NCBI GenBank assembly: GCA_034434335.1 | Contig: DAOTZS010000015.1 | Span: 1-17,056, forward strand | DNA: 17,056 nt | Origin: DAOTZS01 sp034434335 | GTDB lineage: Bacteria; Chloroflexota; Anaerolineae; CG2-30-64-16 | Reading direction: 5' to 3' | In this document: positions 1 through 8,206 of the stretch, in pieces | How the letters are laid out: the number at the start of each line of letters is the position of its first letter | Numbering within the stretch: the stretch's first letter is position 1 | Program-made: the position numbers and the translations under genes | The notes under the pieces: model-generated | The model's input: the letters and a program-made list of their open reading frames with translations, nothing else | Told to the model about the DNA's origin: nothing | Database searches by the model: none

Positions 1-711
1 AGGGTTGGGTGCACAGAGGTTGAAGGCCCCCACGGCCTCTTGCCGCTCCATCAGAAAGCGAATCGCGGCCACCTCGTCCGCTGGATGGATCCAGGCCAGC
101 CATTGCCGGCCGCCGCCCATGGGCCCGCCGAGAAACAATTTGTAGGGCAGCAACAGGCGGTAAAGCGCGCCTTCGGTCGGGCTCAAGACCACACCCGAGC
201 GGATCACCACATGCCGCACTCCCCACACGCTGACGCCTGCTGTAGACCCCTCCCACTCCACCGTCAGGTCCGCCAGGAAGCCCCTGCCGGCGCTGTCGGC
301 CTCGGTCAGCACCGCGTCTCCGCGGTCGCCGTAGTGCCCGATCCCTGAAGCCTGGATGACAACCTGCGGCTTCACAGCAGCCTGCTCGACGGCTTCCAAC
401 ACCGCCTTGCCGGCGTCCAACCGGCTCTGGCGGATCAGGTGCTTGCGCTCGGCTGTCCAGCGGCCGGGCAGAAACCCGGCTCCGGCCAGGTTCTCCCCGG
501 CCAGGTTGATGATAGCCAGCGCACCATTGGCTAACGAGCCCCACCCGGCCGCCGAGCGGGCATCCCACCGCTCACAGCGCACCCCTGCCGGCAAGCCCGT
601 TGCGCGCGCCGGGTTACGGCTGAGCACAACCACCTCATACCCGGTGGCCTGCAACGCGGCCGCCAGGGTCCTGCCGATAAACCCCGTTCCTCCGGTGATA
701 ATCACCCGCAT
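1..711 (-). CDS. NAD-dependent epimerase, TIGR01777 type (C-terminus cut by window edge)
   Basis: The first 237 residues of an extended short-chain dehydrogenase/reductase are visible; the C-terminal part lies beyond the left edge. A Rossmann nucleotide-binding loop opens the protein (MRVIITGGTGFIGR, GxxGxxG at residues 7-13). Further TIGR01777/YfcH-type signatures follow: IINLAGENLAG near residues 67-77, SGIGHYGDRGD near 122-132, an RSGVVLS strand near 171-177, and GGGRQWLAWIHPADEV near 199-214. In this family the usual catalytic YxxxK is not conserved in the ordinary way and substrates are generally unknown, so only 'sugar-nucleotide epimerase-like' is safe. The ATG at 711-709 is preceded by AGGAGG with a 5-nt spacer, which settles the start. 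It is transcribed divergently from the uracil-DNA glycosylase across a 119-bp gap. The family is normally about 300 residues, so about 60 should be missing. Confidence 0.9.
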   Translation of the reverse strand, partial: MRVIITGGTGFIGRTLAAALQATGYEVVVLSRNPARATGLPAGVRCERWDARSAAGWGSLANGALAIINLAGENLAGAGFLPGRWTAERKHLIRQSRLDAGKAVLEAVEQAAVKPQVVIQASGIGHYGDRGDAVLTEADSAGRGFLADLTVEWEGSTAGVSVWGVRHVVIRSGVVLSPTEGALYRLLLPYKLFLGGPMGGGRQWLAWIHPADEVAAIRFLMERQEAVGAFNLCAPNP

Positions 712-739
712 ACAAACCTCCTTCCTATTTGCCCATAAT

Positions 740-768
740 TTGACCAGGCTCACTTCTACCCGTAGAAT
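740..768 (+). promoter_or_regulatory. sigma70-type promoter of the UDG operon
   Basis: TTGACC at 740-745 and TAGAAT at 763-768 are separated by exactly 17 bp, a near-consensus housekeeping promoter. The expected start is near 775, giving a leader of about 55 nt before the ATG at 831. Gaps downstream are so small that this promoter could serve all five genes to 7335. Confidence 0.65.
754..767. promoter_or_regulatory. operator-like dyad over the -10 box
   Basis: TTCTAC-CC-GTAGAA is a perfect 6-2-6 inverted repeat whose right arm covers nearly all of the -10 box at 763-768. Its position suits a repressor site. It sits in the shared gap between the epimerase and the glycosylase, so it could affect both directions. 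No known regulator can be assigned from the sequence. Confidence 0.4.
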
Positions 769-804
769 GTGCGGGCGCAACCGTTCAGCCCGGTTGATGC
801 AAAA

Positions 805-819
805 CTCCTGCTGCAGGAG
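805..819 (+). promoter_or_regulatory. inverted repeat containing the UDG Shine-Dalgarno
   Basis: CTCCTGC-T-GCAGGAG is a perfect 7-bp inverted repeat. In RNA it can fold as a CUCCU/AGGAG stem with a 5-nt loop, and the AGGAG arm is the ribosome-binding site of the gene starting at 831 (11-nt gap from the arm to the ATG). Folding would hide the site, so translation could depend on melting or binding of this stem. The stem is short, so the effect may be small. Confidence 0.35.
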
Positions 820-830
820 ACCAGACATCC

Positions 831-1499
831 ATGAGTCCCTGGGAAACCCTGGAAGCCGAGATCGTCGCCTGCCGCCGCTGCCCACGCCTGGTGGCCTGGC
901 GTGAGGAGATCGCGGCCACCAAGCGCCGCGCGTTTCGCCAGGAGGGATACTGGGGCCGGCCCGTGCCCGGCTTCGGCGACCGCGCCGCGCGGGTTTTGAT
1001 CGTAGGGCTGGCGCCCGGTGCCCACGGCGCTAACCGCACTGGCCGCATGTTCACCGGCGATAGCTCCGGCGATTTTCTCTATCCCGCGCTCTATCGAGCG
1101 GGCCTCGCTAACCAGCCCCGCTCTCAACGGCCTGGGGATGGCCTGGCCTTGCGCGATGCTTTCATCACGGCGGTCTGCCGATGCGCGCCGCCTGCCAACA
1201 AGCCCAACGCACAAGAGCTGGCTGCCTGCCGGCCTTATCTTGAGCGTGAAATTGCCTTGTTGGACCGGGTGCAGGTGATCGTGGCTCTGGGCCGGATCGC
1301 CTTTGACACAATCGTGCAAATCTACCATGCCGGCAGGCCGGCATTCGCCCATGCCGCCGTCTACACCCTGGGCCCTGGCCGACCCTATCTGATTGCATCA
1401 TACCATCCCAGCCGCCAAAACACCCAAACCGGCCGGCTCACGACTGAGATGTTCGACCAGGTGTGGGCGCAGGCCTTGCGCATCCTGGCCAACCCATGA
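831..1499 (+). CDS. uracil-DNA glycosylase, family 5 (UDGb)
   Basis: The 222-residue product should remove uracil, and in this family other deaminated bases, from DNA to start base-excision repair in the cytoplasm. Motif A is GLAPGAHG (59-66) followed by NRTGRMFTGDSSGDF, the family 5 form, which lacks the polar activating residue of families 1 and 4. The family's C-terminal motif is seen as YHPSRQNTQ with His192. Cysteines at 14, 17, 116 or 118, and 133 match the 4Fe-4S ligand spacing of family 4/5 enzymes. The length is typical. The ATG has an AGGAGA site 10 nt upstream. Its stop overlaps the next start as ATGA, so the downstream membrane protein is probably translationally coupled. It is the first gene behind the 740-768 promoter. 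Confidence 0.9.
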   Translation: MSPWETLEAEIVACRRCPRLVAWREEIAATKRRAFRQEGYWGRPVPGFGDRAARVLIVGLAPGAHGANRTGRMFTGDSSGDFLYPALYRAGLANQPRSQRPGDGLALRDAFITAVCRCAPPANKPNAQELAACRPYLEREIALLDRVQVIVALGRIAFDTIVQIYHAGRPAFAHAAVYTLGPGRPYLIASYHPSRQNTQTGRLTTEMFDQVWAQALRILANP

Positions 1500-3190
1500 G
1501 TCAGGACCGAGTCTTATCGTGGATGCCCATAATGCGTGAGCGCCTCCTTCGTCATCTGCCTCAAGGGACCACCTGGCTGGCCTGGCTCTTGCCGGTCTTT
1601 GCCTGGGCGCCCTTGACCTATCCAGGTTACTTCGAGTTTCTCAGCGGCTTCCTGCCCATCTTCAACCTCCACGACCTGGCCAGCCATCTGGGGGATCTGG
1701 CCTGGGCACCTGTGATCGGCCAGCCCTACGATCTCCTGCGTGGGGAGCGGACTCTGCCCTATCTGGCGGCCCTCGTGCCCCTGGGTCTGGGCGCCACAGG
1801 TGTGGGGGCCGTCAAATGGGTGTTCGGCCTGAGCATCGTCGCCGGGGCGGTAGGCATCTATGGGTGGGTTCGTTCTCTCCTGGGGAGCTGGCCAGGCCTG
1901 GTGGCTGCTGCCGTATATGCCTTCTGGCCGCTGGGGCTGGCCACGATCTATGTGCGCGGGGCGCTGGCCGAGGCGGTGATCTGGGGGCTGATGCCGTGGC
2001 TATTCTGGGCAGCCGATCCCGGCCAGGGCGTGCCGGGTTGGCGTCGGGCCGGCGCGCTGACAGCAGCCCTGGCGGCCGGCCTGTGGACCCAGACAGGGCT
2101 GGGGCTGTGGCTGGCGGGGTGCGCTCTGCTCTATGGGATGATCGTGGCCCGGGCCGGCCGGGCTGGGGGGCAGGGGGAACGGGCCCTGCCCGGCCGCCTG
2201 GCCTGGTGGCCTCTGCCGGTGTGGGTAGGTGGGCTGCTGCTTGGCGGGCTTGGGCTGCTGCCGCTTGCTCTCCGCCATGGCCTGACAGGCCAGGTCCTGG
2301 TTCCTTTCAGAGAGCACCTGGTCTATCCCCACCAACTGCTGGCGGCCGGGTGGGGCCTGGGGCCGAGCATCCCCGGCCCCGATGACACCCTGCCGCTGCA
2401 GTTGGGGCTGGTGGCCTGCGGGCTGGCGCTCCTGGCCCTGCTCCTGCCCCAGCGTGAACTGGAGCGCGGCCTGGTCATCAGGCGGCGCCTGGCGGTGGCT
2501 GGCGCCCTGGCGCCGACGTTTCTGGCCACTACCCTGGCTGCCCCCTTCTGGCAGGCCTTGCCGGCCCTGGCCGGCTCCCTGACCTACCCCTGGCAGCTCC
2601 TGCTCCTGGCCGGCGTATGGCTGGCGTGGCTGTCGGGGCTGGCAGGCCGGGCATTGCTGGGGCTGTTGCCGGCCATGCAACGCCAGTCTGCTACCATACC
2701 ACTTTGCGCCGGCCTGATCACCCTGGCCCTGCTGGGCTCTTACAGCTACCTCAACCCGCCCACCACCAGCGTGCTGCCCCCCGAGGCTCCCGTCGCCATC
2801 TTCGGGGCGGACCAGATCGCCCTCCTGAGAGTTGCTGCCAAAGGGGTGCCCGGGCCGGCCGGCCGGGTTGTCGTGGCAGTAGAGTGGCAGGCTCTGCAGC
2901 CATTGGACCAGGATTACACCGTCTTCTGTCATGTCGTGACGCCCGATGGCACCCTGTGGGGTCAGCGAGACACCATGCCCCAGGGCGGGGCCTTCCCCAC
3001 CAGCCAGTGGCGGCCCGGCCAGGTGATCTCCGATCAATATGAGATCACCCTGAAGCCCGACGCCCCGATCCGCGATGACTACCGCTACCTGTTGGGGCTC
3101 TACCTGTGGCAGACCGGCGAACGGCTGCCGACCCAGGGCGATGACAAGGTGACCCTGAGCGCTGCTGAGATATCACGCCCAAAGGAATAG
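1496..3190 (+). CDS. multi-pass membrane protein, GT-C / PTPS-related type, paralogue 1
   Basis: This is a 564-residue protein with about ten hydrophobic segments up to roughly residue 420, then a soluble C-terminal domain of about 130 residues. The start is the ATG overlapping the glycosylase stop (ATGA); no clear ribosome-binding site precedes it, which fits coupling. It aligns by eye with its downstream neighbour: FGLSIVAGAVGIYGWVRS and YVRGALAEAV here match FGLSILLSGLGMYGFVRS and YVRAAMAEAV there. The acidic first-loop region of the neighbour (AHDARHDVY) is changed here to FLSGFLPIFNLHD, so catalytic equivalence is doubtful. The C-terminal part (VVAVEWQALQPLDQDYTVF ... GLYLWQTGERL) looks like the beta-sandwich often attached to chloroflexotal GT-39-like glycosyltransferases. 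A role with polyprenyl-linked sugars in the envelope is inferred, not shown. Confidence 0.8.
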   Translation: MSQDRVLSWMPIMRERLLRHLPQGTTWLAWLLPVFAWAPLTYPGYFEFLSGFLPIFNLHDLASHLGDLAWAPVIGQPYDLLRGERTLPYLAALVPLGLGATGVGAVKWVFGLSIVAGAVGIYGWVRSLLGSWPGLVAAAVYAFWPLGLATIYVRGALAEAVIWGLMPWLFWAADPGQGVPGWRRAGALTAALAAGLWTQTGLGLWLAGCALLYGMIVARAGRAGGQGERALPGRLAWWPLPVWVGGLLLGGLGLLPLALRHGLTGQVLVPFREHLVYPHQLLAAGWGLGPSIPGPDDTLPLQLGLVACGLALLALLLPQRELERGLVIRRRLAVAGALAPTFLATTLAAPFWQALPALAGSLTYPWQLLLLAGVWLAWLSGLAGRALLGLLPAMQRQSATIPLCAGLITLALLGSYSYLNPPTTSVLPPEAPVAIFGADQIALLRVAAKGVPGPAGRVVVAVEWQALQPLDQDYTVFCHVVTPDGTLWGQRDTMPQGGAFPTSQWRPGQVISDQYEITLKPDAPIRDDYRYLLGLYLWQTGERLPTQGDDKVTLSAAEISRPKE

Positions 3191-3191
3191 A

Positions 3192-5183
3192 ATGGCCATT
3201 CAGAAACTACGCACCCTCATCCTGCACCGGACCTGGCCTCTCCATCTGGCTCTGCTTCTGTTGCTGAGCCTGGTGGCCATGGGGCCGCTTTTGCAGCCCG
3301 GTTACTTCTGGGGCGCGCACGATGCGCGCCACGATGTCTATTTCATCTTCCAGTATGACCGCTCGGTGCAAGACGGCATCTGGTTCCCACGCTGGTCCCC
3401 CGACTTCACTTTCGGCTATGGCTACCCCTTCTTCATCATCTATGGCCCGCTGGCCAGTTTCGTCGGCGAGTTGCTGCATCACTTCCTGGGATTGGGCTAC
3501 GAGGCCAGCGTCAAAGCAGTGTTCGGCCTTTCCATCCTCCTTTCCGGCCTGGGGATGTACGGCTTCGTGCGCTCCTGGCTGGGCCGCGACGCAGGGCTGG
3601 TAGCCGCCGTTGCCTACATGGTGATACCCTATCACCTGGTAGATGTCTACGTGCGGGCGGCCATGGCCGAGGCCGTGGCCCTTGCTTTTCTGCCCCTCGT
3701 CCTGTGGGGCTTCCGAGAGACGATACGCCGGCCACGCTGGGGAGCACTGCTGGGGGCGGCCGCGGCCTATGCCGGGCTCATGTGGACCAGCAACCTGGTG
3801 ACATTGATCTTCACCCCTGCGCTGGCGGCATACATTGTGCTGCTCGCCATCACCCTGCCGCCTGCCCCTGCTCCCCGTAAAGGGCAGGGTGGGCCGACGT
3901 GGCAGGCGAGATGGCAGCAGATCAAAAGCATGCGGGCCGGCCGCTGGCTGGCCGCGGCCGCGGCCTTTGCCCTGGGGCTGGGCCTCAGCGCGGCGTTCTT
4001 CATCCCTGCCCTGGTGGAGCAAAGGTTCATCAACCAGACCCAGTGGTTCGGCGAGTACTACGACCCAGCCCGGCACTTCGTCTACTTCCACCAACTGTTC
4101 AACCCGGCCTGGGGCTTCGGGATCAGCGTGGCCGGGCCTGACGAGGCAGCCCAGGGCGGGCTGAGCTTTCAGCTCGGCGCCGTCCCCTCCGTCCTCTCCC
4201 TGATCGCGCTGGCCACGTCAGGCCGCTTTGGCCGGGGCCTGCGCCGTGAGTTGTGGTTCTGGGGCCTGTGGGGCGGCCTCAGCATCTTCCTGACCCTGGG
4301 CATTTCAGCCCTGGCCTGGCGCTACGTGCCGCTCGTGCCCTACGCCCAGTTCCCCTGGCGCTACCTGACGCTGGCCATGCTGCCCCTGAGCATCCTGCCT
4401 GCCGCCCTGGTAGCCGACGAAACACGGCTGGCCGGCGCGGATGAGCTTGCCGGGGGGAAGGGGACAGCCGAGCCGCCTTCTGCCCCTTCCAGGCAGGAAG
4501 AGATCAAAGCTGCCTCTCCCGCCTCCCAGCTCAGGCATCTGCCAGGGATGGCAGCGCTCGTCCTCGCCACCTTGCTCATGCTGGGCAGCTATCCTTACCT
4601 GCGGGTGGAGATGCGCGAGCCAACCCCCGAGCAGGGGCCAGTCTCCTATGCCGCGCTGATGCGCTTTCAGCGCTCCAGCGATGAGATGACCGGTGTGGTG
4701 GCCTGGGTAGATGCGGCGCAGCGCCCGCGTTGGTCCCCTATGGCTGAACTGTGGGTACGGGGCAAGGATGTCACCACACGGGTGGATTACAGCCAGGTTC
4801 CCCAGAATGAGACGTTGGCGGTTAATTCGGAGGAAATGGGGAGCGCGCATGAGGAGGTATGGTATCATGCGGGCGGAGATGGGCAGTCCATCACGTTCAA
4901 CCGTTTCTGGTATCCTGGCTGGCGCGCTTATCTGCTAGATGGCAAGGGGGGGCGGCCGGTGCGCGAGCTGCCGGTGATGCGCGAGGACGGGCCGCTGGCC
5001 CGCGTCGTGGTCCCTGTGCCGGCCGGCGAAGGTTATCTGCTGTTGCGCTTTGAGGACACGCCGCTGCGCGCCGTGGCCAGGTGGATCACCGTCGGCACCA
5101 TGGTGCTCATAGCCGTAGTTTGTCTGGCTGGCCTGAGGCCTGTGTATTCTGTACTTCATCTCCGATTATCACGCAGGGGGTGA
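3192..5183 (+). CDS. multi-pass membrane protein, 6-pyruvoyl-tetrahydropterin synthase-related (GT-C-like), paralogue 2
   Basis: This 663-residue integral membrane protein begins 1 nt after the previous stop, with AAAGGA upstream. The first hydrophobic helix is near residues 14-33. The first outer loop carries acidic residues (YFWGAHDARHDVYFIFQYD), as expected for the metal and donor site of GT-C enzymes. Then come WSPDFTFGYGYPFF, VYVRAAMAEAVAL and about ten membrane segments. From about residue 465 a beta-rich external domain follows, including VNSEEM and FNRFWYPGWRAYLLDG, ending in a final helix near 632-652. This resembles YfhO and the membrane proteins annotated from PF10131, whose name is historical and does not imply pterin chemistry. 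It probably moves a lipid-linked sugar in envelope polymer or glycolipid synthesis. Substrate unknown. Confidence 0.85.
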   Translation: MAIQKLRTLILHRTWPLHLALLLLLSLVAMGPLLQPGYFWGAHDARHDVYFIFQYDRSVQDGIWFPRWSPDFTFGYGYPFFIIYGPLASFVGELLHHFLGLGYEASVKAVFGLSILLSGLGMYGFVRSWLGRDAGLVAAVAYMVIPYHLVDVYVRAAMAEAVALAFLPLVLWGFRETIRRPRWGALLGAAAAYAGLMWTSNLVTLIFTPALAAYIVLLAITLPPAPAPRKGQGGPTWQARWQQIKSMRAGRWLAAAAAFALGLGLSAAFFIPALVEQRFINQTQWFGEYYDPARHFVYFHQLFNPAWGFGISVAGPDEAAQGGLSFQLGAVPSVLSLIALATSGRFGRGLRRELWFWGLWGGLSIFLTLGISALAWRYVPLVPYAQFPWRYLTLAMLPLSILPAALVADETRLAGADELAGGKGTAEPPSAPSRQEEIKAASPASQLRHLPGMAALVLATLLMLGSYPYLRVEMREPTPEQGPVSYAALMRFQRSSDEMTGVVAWVDAAQRPRWSPMAELWVRGKDVTTRVDYSQVPQNETLAVNSEEMGSAHEEVWYHAGGDGQSITFNRFWYPGWRAYLLDGKGGRPVRELPVMREDGPLARVVVPVPAGEGYLLLRFEDTPLRAVARWITVGTMVLIAVVCLAGLRPVYSVLHLRLSRRG

Positions 5184-5190
5184 GAGGTGA

Positions 5191-6438
5191 ATGGCCAGAG
5201 TGACTGAAGCCTTGCCGGGCCGCGGCATGCAGAGTGCGGCAGCGGCTATAAGCTTTGAAGAAGAGGAAGGGACGTTTCAGACTGGTGGCGTGGCGACCAT
5301 TGCCGCCGGCCATGCGATCCACGACACTTACACCGCTTTCCTGCCACCCTTATTGCCGGCCCTGATTGCCAGGTTCGGGCTGAGCACGGCTGAGGCGGGG
5401 GTGCTCAACGTGTTCATGACCTGGCCTTCCCTGCTCCAACCGTTCATTGGGCACCTGGCCGATCGTGTCAGCCTGCGTTACTTCGTCTTGCTGGGGCCGG
5501 CCATCACCGCCACCATGATGAGCCTCCTGGGCCGCGCGCCCAGCTATGGTGTTATGGCCCTGTTCCTGATTGTGGTGGGCCTGAGTTCGGCCGGGTTGCA
5601 CGCCGTAGGGCCGGTGATGGGAGGCCGGCTCTCGGGTCGGAACTTGGGGCGGGGCATGGGTTTCTGGATGGTTGGCGGGGAGCTGGGCCGCGCCCTGGGG
5701 CCATTAGTGGTGGTAAGCGCCCTGGCGGTGCTCAGACTGGAGGGCATCGCCTGGTTGATGATCGGCGGCTGGGCAGCCACAGGGGTCTTATATCTGAAGT
5801 TGCGCCACATCCCCGGCCGGCCGGGCTCCCCAGCCGCTGTGCGGCCCTGGCGCCAGGCCCTGCGGGCCATGCGGCCGCTGCTGGTGCCCATGGCCGGCGT
5901 GGTGGCGGCCCGCTCACTGCTGGCATCCGGGCTGACCACCTACCTGCCCACTTTCCTGAGCCGGGAGGGCACCAGCCTGTGGCTGGCCGGGGCATCCCTC
6001 TCGGTGCTGGAGGTGGCCGGCATTGCCGGTGTCCTGATCGGGGGTTCCTTGAGCGACCGCCTGGGACGCCGGCTGGTCCTCCTTGCCTCGTTAGCTGGGC
6101 CTGGGCTGCTCACCTTTCCCTTCCTGGCCACGCGCGGGTGGACCCAACTTCTCTTGTTAGTGTTGTTGGGGTTTACAACCCTCTCTACGACGCCGGTGAT
6201 CATGGCCCTGGTCCAGGAGAGCTTTCCCCAGAACCGGGCCCTGGCCAATGGCATCTATATGGCCATCACCTTTGTCATCCAGTCTACGGCGATCGTGGTG
6301 GTGGGCCTGCTGGCCGACTATTTCGGGCTGCGCACAGCCTTCCTGGTCAGCGCGGTGGTAGCGCTACTGGGGGCGCCGTTGGTCTTCCTGTTGCCGACAC
6401 ATCGGCCCCAATCGGAAACGGCATCCTCTGGCAGCTAA
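5191..6438 (+). CDS. MFS transporter, fosmidomycin-resistance (Fsr) type
   Basis: This 415-residue protein has twelve predicted membrane segments. After a polar extension of about 28 residues comes the Fsr-type opening helix (GHAIHDTYTAFLPPLLPALI), then the loop-2 motif GHLADRVSLRY. The second half has the matching loop-8 motif GGSLSDRLGRRLVL. Residues GLSSAGLHAVGPVMGGRLS also fit this subfamily. Members export small amphiphilic compounds by proton exchange, but the substrate cannot be read from sequence. The ATG lies 7 nt after the previous stop, with GAGGTGA directly upstream. Its place behind two envelope glycosyltransferase-like genes makes export of an envelope-related or toxic metabolite a possibility, not a conclusion. 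Confidence 0.85.
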   Translation: MARVTEALPGRGMQSAAAAISFEEEEGTFQTGGVATIAAGHAIHDTYTAFLPPLLPALIARFGLSTAEAGVLNVFMTWPSLLQPFIGHLADRVSLRYFVLLGPAITATMMSLLGRAPSYGVMALFLIVVGLSSAGLHAVGPVMGGRLSGRNLGRGMGFWMVGGELGRALGPLVVVSALAVLRLEGIAWLMIGGWAATGVLYLKLRHIPGRPGSPAAVRPWRQALRAMRPLLVPMAGVVAARSLLASGLTTYLPTFLSREGTSLWLAGASLSVLEVAGIAGVLIGGSLSDRLGRRLVLLASLAGPGLLTFPFLATRGWTQLLLLVLLGFTTLSTTPVIMALVQESFPQNRALANGIYMAITFVIQSTAIVVVGLLADYFGLRTAFLVSAVVALLGAPLVFLLPTHRPQSETASSGS

Positions 6439-6459
6439 AATGAGATCGGAGAGCTGGCA

Positions 6460-7335
6460 ATGTCTGTGGTGAGAGAAGAGAGGCCTGAACATCGGCACCC
6501 GCAGCCAACAGGCAAAGCAGACAGCCCACCCCCCATTTTCATCGTCTCAGGCGGTGTGGGCACCTCTGGCGAGCAGGTAGTCCGTACCGTCCTGGCTCAA
6601 TTCCCAGGCGTCGAGGTGCCGGTGGTCGTGGTGCCATACGTACATCAGATGGCAGACGTAGAACAGGTGGTAGAACAGGCGGTCGCCACTGGCGGCACTA
6701 TAGTCCATACCCTGGTGGACGCCTCGCTGCGACGCGCGCTGACGAAGCGGGCGGCAGAACGCGAGGTGCCAGCTATTGACCTGATGGGGCCGCTGCTGGA
6801 TCACCTGACCGGGGTACTTGGGATACAGCCACTCGGCAAGCCAGGGCTCTATCGTCGGCAGCGTGAAGCCTACTTCGAGCGGGTGGAGGCCATCGAATTC
6901 ACGGTAGCCCATGATGATGGCCAGCGGCCGGAAGAGCTATCACAGGCGGAGATCGTGCTGGTCGGGGTATCGCGGGTGGGGAAGACCCCGCTGAGCATCT
7001 ACCTCTCAACCCTGGGCTGGAAGGTCGCCAATGTGCCCTTGATCCCTGGCATCTCGCCTCCCCCTCAGCTCTTTGAGATAGACCGCCGACGGGTCATAGG
7101 GTTGACGATTGAGCCAGGGCAACTGATCGCGCATCGCCAATGGCGGCAGCGCCATCTGGGTATCCCGTATAGCTCGGCTTACAGTGATCCGGGCCGACTG
7201 TACGAAGAACTGGAGGCCGCCCATCTCTTCTTTCGCCGGCTGGGCTGCGCTGTCATTGATATCACCGATAAGCCGATCGAGGCCAGCGCAGAGGAGGTGA
7301 TCGCTCTCATGCGGCGGAGGACAGAAGCGGAGTAG
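6460..7335 (+). CDS. pyruvate,phosphate dikinase / PEP synthase regulatory kinase-phosphorylase (DUF299)
   Basis: The 291-residue product belongs to the bifunctional family that inactivates PEP synthase or pyruvate,phosphate dikinase by ADP-dependent phosphorylation of a threonine and reactivates it by Pi-dependent phosphorolysis. A P-loop-like GVSRVGKTP lies at residues 169-177. Conserved stretches AIEFTVAHDDGQ (144-155), NVPLIPGISPPPQLFEID (191-208), GLTIEPGQLI (near 214-223) and the C-terminal VIDITDKPIEASAEEV complete the family pattern. About 24 polar residues precede the first strand (PPIFIVSGGVG). GGAGAG stands 6 nt before the ATG, and the gap to the transporter is 21 nt, so it is probably the last gene of the operon. 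The target dikinase is not in the window; PEP synthase and PPDK cannot be told apart here. Confidence 0.9.
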   Translation: MSVVREERPEHRHPQPTGKADSPPPIFIVSGGVGTSGEQVVRTVLAQFPGVEVPVVVVPYVHQMADVEQVVEQAVATGGTIVHTLVDASLRRALTKRAAEREVPAIDLMGPLLDHLTGVLGIQPLGKPGLYRRQREAYFERVEAIEFTVAHDDGQRPEELSQAEIVLVGVSRVGKTPLSIYLSTLGWKVANVPLIPGISPPPQLFEIDRRRVIGLTIEPGQLIAHRQWRQRHLGIPYSSAYSDPGRLYEELEAAHLFFRRLGCAVIDITDKPIEASAEEVIALMRRRTEAE

Positions 7336-7361
7336 AGGCCCCTGGGGTCAACGGACCGGTC

Positions 7362-8039
7362 CTATGGTCGTGCGGCCAGGTGGGCCAGCCGGCATGGTTC
7401 GGGAAGGCGATATCTTGCGTGGGCCGACCCAGGAGGCCGCCACAGGGTGGCCAGGACGTAGTGCACTGCCGACTCCAGGCTTACGCGATGGCCGACAGAG
7501 ACATAGAGAGGCCTGCCACCAGGGCGAGTGCGCACTACGGCACCGATGATCTCACCACCCTCATCCAGCGGAACCCAGGTCCCAGCCTCGGGAGGCAAGG
7601 TGTCATGCCGGCCGCAGAGGCGCGACTTGGCACAGCCAATGGTGGGCCGGTCGAGGAACAGCCCCAGGTGCGAGGCCAGCCCCAGGCGCCGCGGGTGGGC
7701 CAGGCCGTGGCCATCGCACAGCAACAGGTCTGGCTCGGCCTGCAGTTGCTGACAGGCGGCGAGGATCGCCGGCGCTTCTCGAAAGGCGAGCAACCCCGGG
7801 ATGTAGGGAAAGTGCACCGGCTGCGCGGCCCGGGCCACTTCTACCAGGGTTAGATCGGGATAGCGTAGGACAGCCACGGCCGCATAAGCCGTATCGCCTC
7901 GCACATGTACGTCAGCGCCGGCCACGTAGTGCACCTCCCCCAGGCAATCCTCTGCCACGACGCGCGAGCGCAGTGCCTCCTGCAGGCGCACAGCCTCGGC
8001 TGGATCAACATCCCAAGGGTGGAGGTGGTAGACTCTCAC
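7362..8039 (-). CDS. nfi: endonuclease V (deoxyinosine 3' endonuclease)
   Basis: The 225-residue enzyme nicks DNA one base 3' of deoxyinosine and other deaminated bases. All core elements are present: GADV with Asp43, the wedge PYIPG (78-82), FRE with Glu88, DGHGLAHPRRLGLASHLG with Asp109, Lys138 in GCAKSRL, and GHRVS with His184, ending in YRLPEP. The length matches E. coli Nfi. The start is taken as the GTG at 8039-8037 because MRVYHLHPWDV looks like a natural N-terminus and the codon overlaps the upstream stop as GTGA. No good Shine-Dalgarno is seen, so translation is probably coupled to the toxin remnant upstream. It converges on the DUF299 gene with only 26 bp between their ends and no obvious terminator. 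Confidence 0.92.
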   Translation of the reverse strand: MRVYHLHPWDVDPAEAVRLQEALRSRVVAEDCLGEVHYVAGADVHVRGDTAYAAVAVLRYPDLTLVEVARAAQPVHFPYIPGLLAFREAPAILAACQQLQAEPDLLLCDGHGLAHPRRLGLASHLGLFLDRPTIGCAKSRLCGRHDTLPPEAGTWVPLDEGGEIIGAVVRTRPGGRPLYVSVGHRVSLESAVHYVLATLWRPPGSAHARYRLPEPCRLAHLAARP

Positions 8040-8206
8040 GGGCGATAGAACGTCGTATATCCACGCATCTTGCTTAGATGCCTGATCTCGCTTAATGCAG
8101 TGGCACTCTTGACTTCTGTTATCACTTGCTCGACCCGATCGAGCAAGGTCTTATCTTTGATTCCTCTCAGGTCTCTGGCGAAGCTGGCCTCAAAAGAGAC
8201 CCTCAT
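8036..8206 (-). pseudogene. truncated RelE/ParE-type toxin
   Basis: A 56-codon frame starts at an ATG overlapping the antitoxin stop (ATGA) and reads MRVSFEASFARDLRGIKDKT ... LSEIRHLSKMRGYTTFYRP. The opening strand, the charged helix and the H-L-x-K-x-x-GY-x-x-x-YR block are those of the RelE/ParE toxin family. Full members continue for about 30 more residues with an R-x-G-x-YR strand and a closing strand bearing the catalytic Arg/His. Here the frame stops right after YRP, and no other frame downstream holds the missing part. The stop TGA overlaps the endonuclease V GTG start. It is therefore probably inactive as an RNase, though it may still bind the antitoxin. It could instead be a natural short variant. 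Confidence 0.65.

Noticed and set aside
7336..7362. GGACCGGTCC palindrome (7353-7362) between convergent genes as a terminator
   Set aside because: It has no loop and no T-run on either strand; the 26-bp gap is too short to judge.
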